A stretch of 64,000 nt of DNA from NCBI RefSeq assembly GCF_900188255.1, contig NZ_FZNS01000007.1, forward strand, positions 62,001 through 126,000, given 5' to 3'. The notes below the pieces were generated by a model. It was not told the DNA's origin, did not search any database, and was given only the letters and a program-made list of their open reading frames with translations. Of the stretch, positions 9,356 through 18,021 are shown piece after piece. The translations under genes were made by a program, and so were the position numbers. Origin of the DNA: Hymenobacter mucosus. Lineage in GTDB: Bacteria > Bacteroidota > Bacteroidia > Cytophagales > Hymenobacteraceae. Every line of letters starts with the position of its first letter. The first letter of the stretch is position 1.

Positions 9356-10429
9356 TTAGCGGCCTAGCTTCTGTAGTACTCGGTAGTGCGAATGGAGCGC
9401 ACTCAGAAACGTGCGGTTTTCCAAGTAGGGCAGGTTGAACTCGTGGGCGGTTTGCTTGACAATAGCGGCCAAGGCCGGATAGTGAATATGGCAGACCCGC
9501 GGAAACAAGTGGTGCTCAATCTGTCGGTTGAGGCCGCCGCACAGAAAACTGGCCAAGCGGCTATTGGGCGCAAAGTTGGCCGTGGTGCGCAGTTGGTGCA
9601 CGGCCCAAGCCTCTTGCATATCCCCCGTTTCATCGGGCGAGGGGAAGGCCGTACCTTCTACTACGTGCGCCAGCTGGAACACCAAGCCCAGCACCAAGCC
9701 CTCCACGAAGTGCAAGCCCAGGAAGCCTAACAAAAACTGCCACCACGTAATGTCGAGCACCACCAGGGGAATCACGATAAACAGGGCGTAGTACAACGCC
9801 TTATAGGCAAACAGGTTGATGTATTCCTGACGCGGGTGCTTGGTAGTGTGCTGCCCAATAGAGGCTTGAAAGAACTTCACGTAGTCTTTGCGCACTACCC
9901 ACGACAAGGATGCCAAGCCGTACAAAGGAAAGGCGTAGAAGTGCTGAAAACGCTGCCAGGGGCGCACTGGCTCATCTTCCGACAGCCGAACGAGGCCGGG
10001 TGCTACCTCAATATCTTCATCGTGGCCGGGGATGTTTGTGTACGTGTGGTGCACGATGTTGTGGGTGATAGTCCACACGTAGGGATTCGCCCCGATGAGG
10101 TTGAAGAGAAGGCTGAAAATCTTGTTTACGCGCTTACTTTCGGAAAAGGCCCCGTGCAAGGCGTCGTGGCAAATGTTAAAGCCAATCAGGGCGCAGCAGG
10201 CACCCAGCAGGCCGGCCAGCCCGAGCATCGTCCAGACACCAAACTGCCCCGAAATGATGAGCCCATACAGGCCCACGAAGCTTACCAGCAGCAGAATGGT
10301 TTTGGTCCACATGGCGCCGTTGGCGTGGCGCGAGAGCTCTTGGCTCTGAAAATATGCGTCAACCCGCTGACGGACAGTGGCAAAGAAAGTAGAGCGGGCA
10401 ACGTTGGTGAATTTGAGGGGTCTTGACAT
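9356..10429 (-). CDS. Membrane acyl-lipid/acyl-CoA fatty acid desaturase
   Basis: 357 residues. The three histidine boxes of membrane di-iron desaturases are present: HDALH at 88-92, HNIVHH at 123-128 and QIEHH at 303-307. The QIEHH form of the third box is typical of the linoleoyl-CoA/DesA3-type group. Two pairs of hydrophobic segments (about 44-90 and 205-245) place the active site on the cytoplasmic face. The enzyme introduces double bonds into fatty-acyl chains using O2 and electrons from a ferredoxin or cytochrome b5-like donor, which keeps membranes fluid. No electron donor is adjacent. The gene is monocistronic, with its own terminator. Confidence 0.93.
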   Translation of the reverse strand: MSRPLKFTNVARSTFFATVRQRVDAYFQSQELSRHANGAMWTKTILLLVSFVGLYGLIISGQFGVWTMLGLAGLLGACCALIGFNICHDALHGAFSESKRVNKIFSLLFNLIGANPYVWTITHNIVHHTYTNIPGHDEDIEVAPGLVRLSEDEPVRPWQRFQHFYAFPLYGLASLSWVVRKDYVKFFQASIGQHTTKHPRQEYINLFAYKALYYALFIVIPLVVLDITWWQFLLGFLGLHFVEGLVLGLVFQLAHVVEGTAFPSPDETGDMQEAWAVHQLRTTANFAPNSRLASFLCGGLNRQIEHHLFPRVCHIHYPALAAIVKQTAHEFNLPYLENRTFLSALHSHYRVLQKLGR

Positions 10430-10570
10430 ACAGAGCGGTGCTGTGCTAGCAGCTATGTACCGCTTCGACTACAACAGAACGTGAAAAAGATAAACCTATT
10501 ATTTTCTAACCAGAACCCTACAACAATAGCTCCATTTAGGGTTGTTTTCTAGTAATTCCGCTGCCAAAAA

Positions 10571-10609
10571 CACGAGGGTCTGGTTCAAACTCGGAACCAG
10601 ACCCTCGTG
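10571..10609 (-). terminator. Rho-independent terminator of the choice-of-anchor I gene
   Basis: Perfect 16-bp stem (CACGAGGGTCTGGTTC and its complement) with a 7-nt loop. On the minus strand it is followed by TTTTT. It lies 30 bp after the stop codon of the gene at 10639-13362. Confidence 0.85.
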
Positions 10610-10638
10610 CGTAAGTGGTGTAATGTTGCTTTTTGGCA

Positions 10639-13362
10639 CTACTGTACCACTAGCTTGGAGCTGGCGCCATCATCAGCCCGAAGCACGTACACGCCGGGTG
10701 CAAGCCCCGCGCTTTCCAGCTGTGTTACTTGGTGTAGCACTTGCACTGGCCGCCCCGCAATGTCGTACAGCGTGCCCGAAACGGTGCGGTTTAGTTGCAC
10801 GCGGCCGTGATGACTTGGGTTAGGGTAGAGCTGTAAGGGAGCCGCACGGCGTGCCTTGGCCGTGGTAGCCGTAACCGTACCGCGCGTTTGGATGCTGTAT
10901 ACCGCTACGGTGCTGCTCACTTCGTTGGCCAGCAGCAGCAGGGGCTGACCGGTAGGACTGTTGGCCGCCGAAATAAATACCAGGCCTTCGGGCCCTTGGT
11001 CGCCAGTGCCGCTCGTGAGGCTGCGGTTGTTCACGTAGCTTACTAAGCGAGGCTGAGTAGGGTCGTTCACGTTAAATACGGCCACCCCACCCACGCGCTC
11101 CAGCGACACGAAAGCGTACACGGTATCCCGGATGGTACCCGTCGTGGCGCCTTCGGGCTCGGGACCCTTATCGTCGGAGCGGTTCTTACGGCTCGGTACG
11201 CCGGTGGTATTGCTGGCATTGAAGATGGCGCCATAGGTAGCGTCGGTGCTGGTGACGCGCTCCAGGAGGTCGCCACTATCGTGTACCAGCGTGCCGGTAG
11301 TAGCGTTGAAAATGCTGAAGGAACGGCCCCCGTAGGCATAGATTTCGTCAAAGTCGCCGTCGCCATCCGTGTCACCCAGCTTGTTGGTCACGTTGAGGCG
11401 GCCAAGCACCTGGGTGTTTTTGAGCAGCGCGGCATTTGGGAAAGCCGTAGCATCGAGAACGTACGCGGCATCGCCAACGCGGTTGCCTTCGTTCAGCGCC
11501 GTGTACTCACGCGAGTCGCCTTCGTTGGCCGTGAGCAGGTAGCGCTGCCCCGCTACTTCAAAAGCTGCCAGGGCATCGGGCTGGCGCATGCCTTTGATGG
11601 GCCAGTTTGCCAGTAGGATGTCTGGCGTCTGGTCGGAAGCATCAAGGGCGAAGCCAGCCTGACGGTGGTCCTGGTAGCCTACCGGCCGCAATGCCGTGAT
11701 TTGCTTGGTAGTCAGGTCGAGCGTAGCAATGGCGTTGTTTTCCTGCAAGGTGACGTATGCCGTGCGCGAGTCGCTGGAAACGGCCACGTACTCCGGCTCC
11801 AGGTCCTGCGCTACCGTGCTGGGGGCCGCGGCCGTGCCGCCATACAGCCGGATGCCAGCCGTGCGCAGGGCCGCCGCCTGCCCGTTGAAGCTGGTGAATC
11901 CAACCGTAGTTACGCTCGCCTGCGATACGCTTGCTACGCCCCCCGAAAAGTCAATTACCGATACAGAGCCTTCTGGGTCTACTGCGTAGTTCGACTGCGG
12001 CTCCCCTTCATTGGCGGTGATGAGGTATTGCCCGTCCGGCGAGAAGGTAATCATGTCGGGTAGGGCTCCTACTGTTACCTGCTTAAGGAAAGTGCCGTTC
12101 TGGTCGAAGAAGACTACCGCCCCGTTCTGCTGCGGATTGGCATTCTCAATGGCACATGCCACCACACCATTGCGCACGGCTACGGAGTTGATACCGCCGT
12201 AGGTTTGCAGGTTGATGGAGGCAATGGGCGTGAGGGCCGAAGGATTGGCGAGGCTCAGAATATCCAGCTTGCTTCCCACGGAGTTAGCTACGTACACACG
12301 CTGGGTGGTTGGGTCATGAGCTACGATTTCGGCGGAGTTGGTCCCGGCCGCTCCATTTTGGTAGCTACCAAGTTGGGTTAAGGTTAGGTTGCGGGCCTGT
12401 ACCGGAGCTACCCCATCGTTGTCCTTGATGTATACTAGCATCTCAGACGCTCCGGCGGCTAGCGTGGCATTCGTAGGGTTTTGCAGGCGAAGAGAAAAGT
12501 ATTCAGCCCCTTCCGCCGCAGCATCGTTGGAGAGCGGGATAGTAACGGTTTGGGGGCCGGTAGCGCCGGCCGGAAAGGTCAGGGTTTGGGTAGCCGCAAA
12601 CGTAAAATCGGTGCCCGCCGTGGCGGTAGTCAAACCAGGAATGAGCGCTACTTGTACGGTGGTAGCAGTGGCACTGGGGTTCAAAATTGTTACAGGCAAA
12701 CTCACGGTGCCCGCTTCCTCGTTTACTACTGCCGTGGCGGAAGCCCAGCGCACTTCCGGTACCACGGCTGCTTGCCCCAGGGCTACTTCGTCCCAGGCGG
12801 CCCAGTCGTCGTTGCCGTTTTGGCGGGCGGCCAACCGCAGGCGCACGTGCGTAGCCGTGGCCGGAACTGCCACCGTTACAGTGCGGTACCCCTGCGTGTC
12901 CTTGTTGAGCTGGGTATAGGTTTTAGTGGCGGGCCAGGTCGTGCCATTATCGTACACTACTACGTAGGCCAGGGAGTCAGATGCATCGAAGGCATTGCTG
13001 AAATACTGAAACGACACGCTAGTAGCCGCATCGGGCCCGGCCTGGATAGCTACGGGGGCAAAGTCAAGAAAGTGCCAGATGGAAACATCACCCGTAACGG
13101 GGCCTTGCAAGTCGCGCATGCCCCATAGCTGTGCTCCGGCGGCCGGGGCCACTGCTTGGCTTCCCGTACCCACCTGGGGCAGAACAGCCCACTGGTCGTT
13201 GTCGGCGGCTACTGAATACGTTGCGGGGGTAGCTACGAAGCCCCACGTGTCGGCGGCGGTGCCTTCAAAACCCTGCCGCACCGACTGAGCCATGGCGGGA
13301 GCCGCGCAGGTAGTAAGCAAAGCCAGACCGATTTTCGTGCCGGATAGTATAAGTTGACGCAT
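10639..13362 (-). CDS. Secreted choice-of-anchor I protein with Calx-beta domain and T9SS sorting tail
   Basis: 907 residues. Signal peptide about 1-25 (CAAPAMAQ). Then a jelly-roll-like segment (about 30-195), a Calx-beta domain at about 205-315 (VNEEAGTVSLPVTILNPS; AAEGAEYFSLRLQNP), a long beta-propeller of the choice-of-anchor I type (FSPDGQYLITANEGEPQ; VAVSSDSRTAYVTLQENN; RYLLTANEGDSREY; PEGLVFISA), and a C-terminal type A T9SS sorting domain (LQLYPNPS...GTLYDIAGRPV...LAPGVYVLR). Secretion through the type IX system to the cell surface or medium is predicted. Choice-of-anchor I proteins often carry phosphatase or esterase annotation, but I see no catalytic motif here, so I name only the architecture. 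Confidence 0.88.
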   Translation of the reverse strand: MRQLILSGTKIGLALLTTCAAPAMAQSVRQGFEGTAADTWGFVATPATYSVAADNDQWAVLPQVGTGSQAVAPAAGAQLWGMRDLQGPVTGDVSIWHFLDFAPVAIQAGPDAATSVSFQYFSNAFDASDSLAYVVVYDNGTTWPATKTYTQLNKDTQGYRTVTVAVPATATHVRLRLAARQNGNDDWAAWDEVALGQAAVVPEVRWASATAVVNEEAGTVSLPVTILNPSATATTVQVALIPGLTTATAGTDFTFAATQTLTFPAGATGPQTVTIPLSNDAAAEGAEYFSLRLQNPTNATLAAGASEMLVYIKDNDGVAPVQARNLTLTQLGSYQNGAAGTNSAEIVAHDPTTQRVYVANSVGSKLDILSLANPSALTPIASINLQTYGGINSVAVRNGVVACAIENANPQQNGAVVFFDQNGTFLKQVTVGALPDMITFSPDGQYLITANEGEPQSNYAVDPEGSVSVIDFSGGVASVSQASVTTVGFTSFNGQAAALRTAGIRLYGGTAAAPSTVAQDLEPEYVAVSSDSRTAYVTLQENNAIATLDLTTKQITALRPVGYQDHRQAGFALDASDQTPDILLANWPIKGMRQPDALAAFEVAGQRYLLTANEGDSREYTALNEGNRVGDAAYVLDATAFPNAALLKNTQVLGRLNVTNKLGDTDGDGDFDEIYAYGGRSFSIFNATTGTLVHDSGDLLERVTSTDATYGAIFNASNTTGVPSRKNRSDDKGPEPEGATTGTIRDTVYAFVSLERVGGVAVFNVNDPTQPRLVSYVNNRSLTSGTGDQGPEGLVFISAANSPTGQPLLLLANEVSSTVAVYSIQTRGTVTATTAKARRAAPLQLYPNPSHHGRVQLNRTVSGTLYDIAGRPVQVLHQVTQLESAGLAPGVYVLRADDGASSKLVVQ

Positions 13363-13420
13363 ACCAAGGGAAGCTGGTGAGAGAATGCGTCAAAGCTACC
13401 GGGAGGCCGTTACGGCAAGG

Positions 13421-14854
13421 TTACAAGGCTGTTATGGAATCGTGACGAAACAGTTCCGTGCATACTTCTTCGCCCGCCAGCAGCCGCTGGTACCAGTACC
13501 CCGAGTTTTTCACGGTACGACGCTGGGTTTCGTACTCCACGTGCACTAACCCGAAGCGGGGCTCGTAGCCTTCGGCCCACTCAAAGTTGTCGGTAAACGA
13601 CCAGGCGAAATATCCATCCACGGGGACACCATCCCGCTGGGCCCGCAGCACCTGCCCAATGCAAGCGCGCAGGTAGGCCTCGCGAGCTACGTCGGGTACC
13701 GTGCCGGCGACCAGCACGTCGGGGAAGGCAGCACCGTTTTCCGTCACTAGCAAGCGCGGGGCTTGGGCGTAGGCGCCAAACTGCTTGAGCATATGGTAAA
13801 TGCTCTCGGGAAAAACTTCCCAGCCCATTTGGGTGTATGGCACACCCCGCCGAACAGCGCCCACCAAATTGGCCCACAGCAAGGGCACGTACGGAGCATG
13901 ACGCACCACCTCGCGGGTATAGTTCTGGACGCCCCAAAAGTCGAAGGCGAAGGGCAAGGCGGCCTCATCGCCAGGCTGCATGTAGCGCTCCAATCGGCTC
14001 AGAAAGGGCGCATCCGCTACGGGGTAGCCTAGGCCCGCGGCGGGCTCCACGAACAACCGGTTGAGCACGGCATCGGCGCGGCGAGTGGCGCGCTCGTCGC
14101 GCGGGAGGCCAGGGCGCCAGGGCATGAGGTAAGAGCAGGAAAACGTGGTGCCAATGCTTGTTGATGCCGGTAGTGCCGCCCGCAGAGCCCGGCCGCCCTC
14201 GGCTTGGGCCAGGGCCGCGTGGTGAGTGGCCGCCAGAAAAGCCCCCAAGCTCCGCCGCCCCGGTGCGTGCACCCCCAGGAGGTGGCCGGCCCCAGTGAAC
14301 ACCATCGGTTCATTCAGTACCATCCAATGCTGCACCCGGTCGCCGAGGCGGGCAGCCAGTACGTGCGCGTAGTCGGCTAACCAGCCCACCACGGCGCGGT
14401 TGGTCCAGCCACCCCGTTGTTGCAGCGCCTGCGGCAAGTCCCAGTGGTATACCGTAAGCCAGGGCCTGATGCCGCGCTCCAAACACCCATCCACCAGCCG
14501 GTCGTAGAAGTCGAGGCCGGGCGCGTGTACCGGGCCCGTACCCGTGGGCATAACCCGGGCCCAGGCCGCCGAGAACCGGAAGTCGGGAATGCCCAGTGCT
14601 TGCATCAAGTCCAAATCGGCGGGCCAGCGGTGGTAAAAGTCGGTGGCTACGTCGCCGGTATGGCGGCCCTTGATGGCACGGCGGCCCCGCACAAACGCAT
14701 CCCAAATACTGGGCCCCTTACCGTCTGCGGCCCAGCTACCCTCCGTTTGGTAAGCCGCCGTCGATACGCCCCAGTGAAAATTGGGTCCAAAATCAGAACG
14801 GGAATAGGACGCGGGGGTGGTAGGCGGGAAAAAAGCCGAAGGTAATGCAGCCAT
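13421..14854 (-). CDS. Family GH1 beta-glycosidase
   Basis: 477 residues from the ATG at 14854 (MAALPSAFFPP); longer in-frame starts to 14980 add an Arg/His-rich leader unlike the family. Hallmarks: FHWGVSTAAYQTEGSW at the N-terminus, TVYHWDLPQAL (about 134-144), the acid/base Glu 182 in LNEP, NYTREVV near 311, and the nucleophile Glu 372 in VTENG. The C-terminus has the aglycone-site stretch YFAWSFTDNFEWAEGY and the family ending FGLVHVEYETQRRTVKNS. GH1 enzymes of this length hydrolyse beta-glucosides, beta-galactosides or beta-fucosides; no signal peptide, so probably cytoplasmic. It lies 97 bp after the glycosyltransferase gene and may be co-transcribed. Confidence 0.93.
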   Translation of the reverse strand: MAALPSAFFPPTTPASYSRSDFGPNFHWGVSTAAYQTEGSWAADGKGPSIWDAFVRGRRAIKGRHTGDVATDFYHRWPADLDLMQALGIPDFRFSAAWARVMPTGTGPVHAPGLDFYDRLVDGCLERGIRPWLTVYHWDLPQALQQRGGWTNRAVVGWLADYAHVLAARLGDRVQHWMVLNEPMVFTGAGHLLGVHAPGRRSLGAFLAATHHAALAQAEGGRALRAALPASTSIGTTFSCSYLMPWRPGLPRDERATRRADAVLNRLFVEPAAGLGYPVADAPFLSRLERYMQPGDEAALPFAFDFWGVQNYTREVVRHAPYVPLLWANLVGAVRRGVPYTQMGWEVFPESIYHMLKQFGAYAQAPRLLVTENGAAFPDVLVAGTVPDVAREAYLRACIGQVLRAQRDGVPVDGYFAWSFTDNFEWAEGYEPRFGLVHVEYETQRRTVKNSGYWYQRLLAGEEVCTELFRHDSITAL

Positions 14855-14951
14855 TAGCAGAGAAAGGAAGCCATGAGCAAGGGGGCAGGTGGGCGCTGCC
14901 GCTTTCTGCTTCTTCCACACCCTATGCCGGGACAGAAGAAGCGAGTAGTGC

Positions 14952-15971
14952 TCATACGAGAAGCGCCGGGTGCTGGGCAACGTGCTTCGTAAGAACTCGG
15001 TCTAGGATTTGGGCGGTTTCGTCGGGGTAGTGCACGGGTGTGGGGCGCCCGTGTTGCAGCCAGTGGTCGAGTAGGGGCAGGTGCTTATCTTTGAGGCTTT
15101 TGGCTACCGGAACGCCTAGGGTTGCTAAGGCGGCAGCGTTGCAAGCTTGCTCGTACTGATTTTTCATGGGTATCACCAGCAGCTTCTTGCCTAAAAACAG
15201 CGCTTCGGCCGGCGTTTCAAACCCGGCCCCGCAGAGTACGCCGGTACTGCGAGCCATGCTGTCGGTGAAGGCTGCCCCGCTCACTGGCCGCACCCACACA
15301 TTGCCGTACCGGGCTTCCTTGGTGCTGTGTTTGGAAAATACTTCCCACTTTGTGGTGCGACTAAGGTAGCGCAGGCGGTGCACGAGCCGGGGTTCGTCGA
15401 ACGCGGGTAGGTAGACGGTGTAGTGCTCCTCTTGGCGGGGCATTAGGCAGCGCACCTGCTGGCGGATAACCGGCGTGTAGATATCGGGCGCGTAAGCAGC
15501 AAAATGAAACCCGTAGCAAACCGTGGCGGGGGCATAGTGCCGCAGCACCGTGCGGCCTACCACGTCGGTCTGCTTGGGTTGAGGGGCGGCCGAGTGCAGC
15601 ACGGCACTTTGGTGGCTAAGGGCCACGCACGGCACGCGCCGCCGCCGGCAGGCCCAGGCCGATACGGGCTCAAAGTCGCTGATGACCAAGTCGTAGTCTT
15701 GCACGGGCAGGGCGCGCATCTCCCGCAGGAAAGAGGCCGAGTTAAGCTGCCAGAAGGTTTTCAAGAAATCGACCCCACCCTTTTTACCGAATACGAACCC
15801 CATGCCGTGGTAGCGGTAGCGCACCGGCACGGGCAAAATAGTATTTGCTCCCGGCCCGCTAATAAGCACATCGAGGCGGCTGGCTCGCTGCTGCAGGAGC
15901 GGTACAATGTCGAGTGCCCGGCTCAGGTGGCCATTGCCAGTGCCTTGAATGGCGTATAAGATGCGGGGCAT
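14952..15971 (-). CDS. GT-B fold glycosyltransferase (MurG/UGT-like)
   Basis: 339 residues from the ATG at 15971 (MPRILYAIQGTGNGHLSRA); upstream in-frame codons are proline-rich and overlap the preceding gene's end. The N-terminal GNGHLSRAL loop is the glycine-rich motif of GT-B glycosyltransferases of the MurG/UGT type. The C-terminal half has the nucleotide-sugar-binding pattern LCGAGFETPAEALFLGKKLLVIPMKNQYEQACNA (about 256-289), where the donor sugar is bound. It follows an LpxH-like phosphatase by 16 bp, an arrangement I associate with envelope glycolipid synthesis in Bacteroidota. Acceptor and donor are unknown. Confidence 0.87.
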   Translation of the reverse strand: MPRILYAIQGTGNGHLSRALDIVPLLQQRASRLDVLISGPGANTILPVPVRYRYHGMGFVFGKKGGVDFLKTFWQLNSASFLREMRALPVQDYDLVISDFEPVSAWACRRRRVPCVALSHQSAVLHSAAPQPKQTDVVGRTVLRHYAPATVCYGFHFAAYAPDIYTPVIRQQVRCLMPRQEEHYTVYLPAFDEPRLVHRLRYLSRTTKWEVFSKHSTKEARYGNVWVRPVSGAAFTDSMARSTGVLCGAGFETPAEALFLGKKLLVIPMKNQYEQACNAAALATLGVPVAKSLKDKHLPLLDHWLQHGRPTPVHYPDETAQILDRVLTKHVAQHPALLV

Positions 15972-15987
15972 ACAGCAGGGTAAGGAG

Positions 15988-16842
15988 TTAGCAGCCCGCG
16001 AGTTTAAACTCGGCGAGCAAGCCGGCCAGCAGGGCGTCGGTGGTTTCGTGGGTGGTGTCGGCATCGGCCACGGCGGGCAGCTCCATGGCGGGGTCGGCGG
16101 CGTAGTGGTAAAGCTGCCAGCCCTGGGTTGTGGTGTACTCCAGAGCCGTCAGGTTCTCAATCCAGTCGCCGGAGTTGAGGTACACTACCTCCTTGCCAGC
16201 AGCGGTTTGAATGGGCCGCAGGGCGGGCTGGTGAATGTGGCCGCACGCTACGTAGCGGTAGCCCGCGTCGGCGGCAATGGTGGCGGCAGTCTGCTCGAAG
16301 TCCCCAATTAGGCGTACGGCTCCTTTCACCCGGTCTTTCACTACTTTGGAAAGAGCCACCCGGGGACGACCTACTTTGGCCAGCAAAAAGTTTACGAGGC
16401 GGTTCAGCAGAATCAGGGCGTCGTAGCCGTGGGCCCCCAGGCGGGCCAGCCAGCGGGCGTGCCGCATAGTCACGTCGAAGACGTCGCCGTGAAATAGCCA
16501 CGTCTTGCCGGCAGGCAAGTCCAAGACCAGCTTATTGGCGATGGAGAGGGCACCTAGCCGGGTACCCGCGAAGCGCCGCAGTAGCTCGTCGTGGTTGCCC
16601 GTGAGGTAGTGAATTTGGGTGCCCTGGCTTAGTAGGCGCACCAAGTAGCGCACCACGCGCATGTGGGCGGGGGGCCAGTAGTTTTTGCTGAACTGCCAGA
16701 TATCAATGATGTCGCCGTTCAGCACCAGCACTTTAGGCCGAATGCTTTTGAGGTAGCGCAACAGTTCTGCCGCGTGGCAACCGTAGGTGCCCAGGTGCAC
16801 ATCGGAAATAACGGCAACTTCCAGGGGGCGCCGCTTTTTCAC
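15988..16842 (-). CDS. LpxH-like UDP-2,3-diacylglucosamine diphosphatase family metallophosphoesterase
   Basis: 284 residues starting at a GTG (VKKRRPLEVAVISDVHLG). All calcineurin-like metal motifs are present: DVH (Asp 14, His 16), GDIID (Asp 44), GNHD (83-85), HGD (His 118) and GHIHQ (201-205). The pattern KTWLFHGDVFD and the C-terminal NSGDWIENL...LEY place it with the UDP-2,3-diacylglucosamine diphosphatase family (LpxH-like). A lipid A role is plausible, but the Bacteroidota branch is broad and may act on another glycolipid. Its start overlaps the stop of a small upstream ORF by 4 bases (GTGA), and the glycosyltransferase follows 16 bp downstream. Confidence 0.88.
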   Translation of the reverse strand: MKKRRPLEVAVISDVHLGTYGCHAAELLRYLKSIRPKVLVLNGDIIDIWQFSKNYWPPAHMRVVRYLVRLLSQGTQIHYLTGNHDELLRRFAGTRLGALSIANKLVLDLPAGKTWLFHGDVFDVTMRHARWLARLGAHGYDALILLNRLVNFLLAKVGRPRVALSKVVKDRVKGAVRLIGDFEQTAATIAADAGYRYVACGHIHQPALRPIQTAAGKEVVYLNSGDWIENLTALEYTTTQGWQLYHYAADPAMELPAVADADTTHETTDALLAGLLAEFKLAGC

Positions 16843-17051
16843 GGGCGCTTACCAGCTATGGTGATGGTAGGGGTGCGGGCCCAAAAGCGTGGCCGCAGCG
16901 GCTTGGGTGGAAGTTCACTGGCCCGGAAGGGGGAGCGAAAGGACTTGGCCAGATGGAGCCCGTACACTACCACCAACATCAGCTGGAAGCAGGCCGATCC
17001 TAGCCAGCTTGCTGCGTGGCGCAGCAAGGGAATCGTGGTGGGTGCGTGCAT
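16839..17051 (-). CDS. Small hypothetical protein coupled to the LpxH-like gene
   Basis: 70 codons with one hydrophobic segment (about 14-34, WLGSACFQLMLVVVYGL) followed by a basic, Pro/Arg-rich tail. The TGA stop overlaps the GTG start of the phosphatase by four bases, a layout typical of translational coupling and the main reason to believe the ORF is real. No family is recognised. It could instead be part of the leader of the phosphatase mRNA. Confidence 0.4.
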   Translation of the reverse strand: MHAPTTIPLLRHAASWLGSACFQLMLVVVYGLHLAKSFRSPFRASELPPKPLRPRFWARTPTITIAGKRP

Positions 17052-17173
17052 ATTGAGCGAGCCAGTTTGATTCGCTTCAAAAGTCGCATGTAGTTATTAA
17101 TCAGGTATTGCGGAGATGTTGCTAGTGGGTTACGTTGTGCGTGCCGCTGCCCCAATGCCCGCCGTGGTAGTGC

Positions 17174-17223
17174 CTATTTCACCACTGCCTCCCGGCTAGT
17201 CCAGGAGGCAGTGGATGAAATAG
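17174..17223. terminator. Hairpin after the response regulator gene
   Basis: Inverted repeat with arms CTATTTCA.CACTGCCTCC and GGAGGCAGTG.ATGAAATAG, nearly perfect over about 19 bp with an 11-nt loop. It lies 65 bp beyond the stop codon of the LuxR-type regulator on the minus strand. There is no clear T-run, so a terminator is likely but not certain. Confidence 0.55.
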
Positions 17224-17288
17224 ACGTAGCACTATAGTCGGCTATCAATGGTGGGTAGAATAGGGATAGATAACGTAGTTGCTAATAG

Positions 17289-17912
17289 CTATAGATGGCT
17301 TTTGCTCCGGCGTAGTAGCTCGGCTTTGGAGTTGATTTGAAGCTTGTCGTACACGGAGCGGATGTAAGCTCGCACCGTATTAATACTAATACCAAGGCGG
17401 TCGGCCACGAGCTTGTAGCTGAGGCCTTGCTCCAGGGCTTCTACAATCTGCTGCTCGCGGGCCGTCAGATTGTTGGTAGGCGCGGCGGGCCGGAAGTAAC
17501 GCATAACGTGGCGCGCTACCGCTGGCGACATGGGCGAGCCGCCCGCTAAGACGTCCAGCAGGGCCTGCTTAATTTCGGGCAAGGGCGTGGTTTTCACGAG
17601 GTAGCCTACGGCACCCGCACACATAGCCTTGAAAATTCGCTCGGCATCCTGGTACACCGTAATCAGTACTACCTCAGCCTGGGGCGCTAGCTCGTGCAGC
17701 TGCGCTATCCCCGCAATACCCGACATACCCGGTAACCCAATGTCAGAGAGCACCAAGCGGGGCTTAGGCGCTCCGGCCGCAAGGTCGGCCAGTAGTTCCT
17801 CCACCGACTCGGCAACCAACACGCAGTCAAACTCAGGCTGGGCGCACAAGTAAGTATGCAGCGCCTCCCGAATGGCTGGTTGGTCTTCAATGATGGCCAG
17901 TGGAACTTGCAT
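17289..17912 (-). CDS. NarL/LuxR-family response regulator
   Basis: 207 residues from the ATG at 17912 (MQVPLAIIEDQPAIRE); the frame is open for another 96 codons upstream but that part has no domain and overlaps the kinase end. Receiver domain about 1-120 with acidic pocket E9/D10, phosphoacceptor Asp 57 (LVLSDIGLPG) and Lys 107. C-terminal LuxR/GerE helix-turn-helix at about 143-200 (LTAREQQIVEALEQGLSYK; GISINTVRAYIRSVYDKL). It lies 109 bp after the histidine kinase gene in the same direction, so they form a cognate pair. It sits next to, and divergent from, the curli operon. E. coli CsgD is also a LuxR-family regulator with a receiver-like domain, so control of curli is an attractive inference. 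Confidence 0.92.
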   Translation of the reverse strand: MQVPLAIIEDQPAIREALHTYLCAQPEFDCVLVAESVEELLADLAAGAPKPRLVLSDIGLPGMSGIAGIAQLHELAPQAEVVLITVYQDAERIFKAMCAGAVGYLVKTTPLPEIKQALLDVLAGGSPMSPAVARHVMRYFRPAAPTNNLTAREQQIVEALEQGLSYKLVADRLGISINTVRAYIRSVYDKLQINSKAELLRRSKSHL

Positions 17913-18021
17913 GGTGACAAAGGTAGGCGGCCTGATGACGCTGCGGTATCGCATATTCATGCGATGGAGCTTGCACGCAAGTAAAGCCGTACTACCCCCG
18001 CAGCCTAGCCTACTCACCCCC

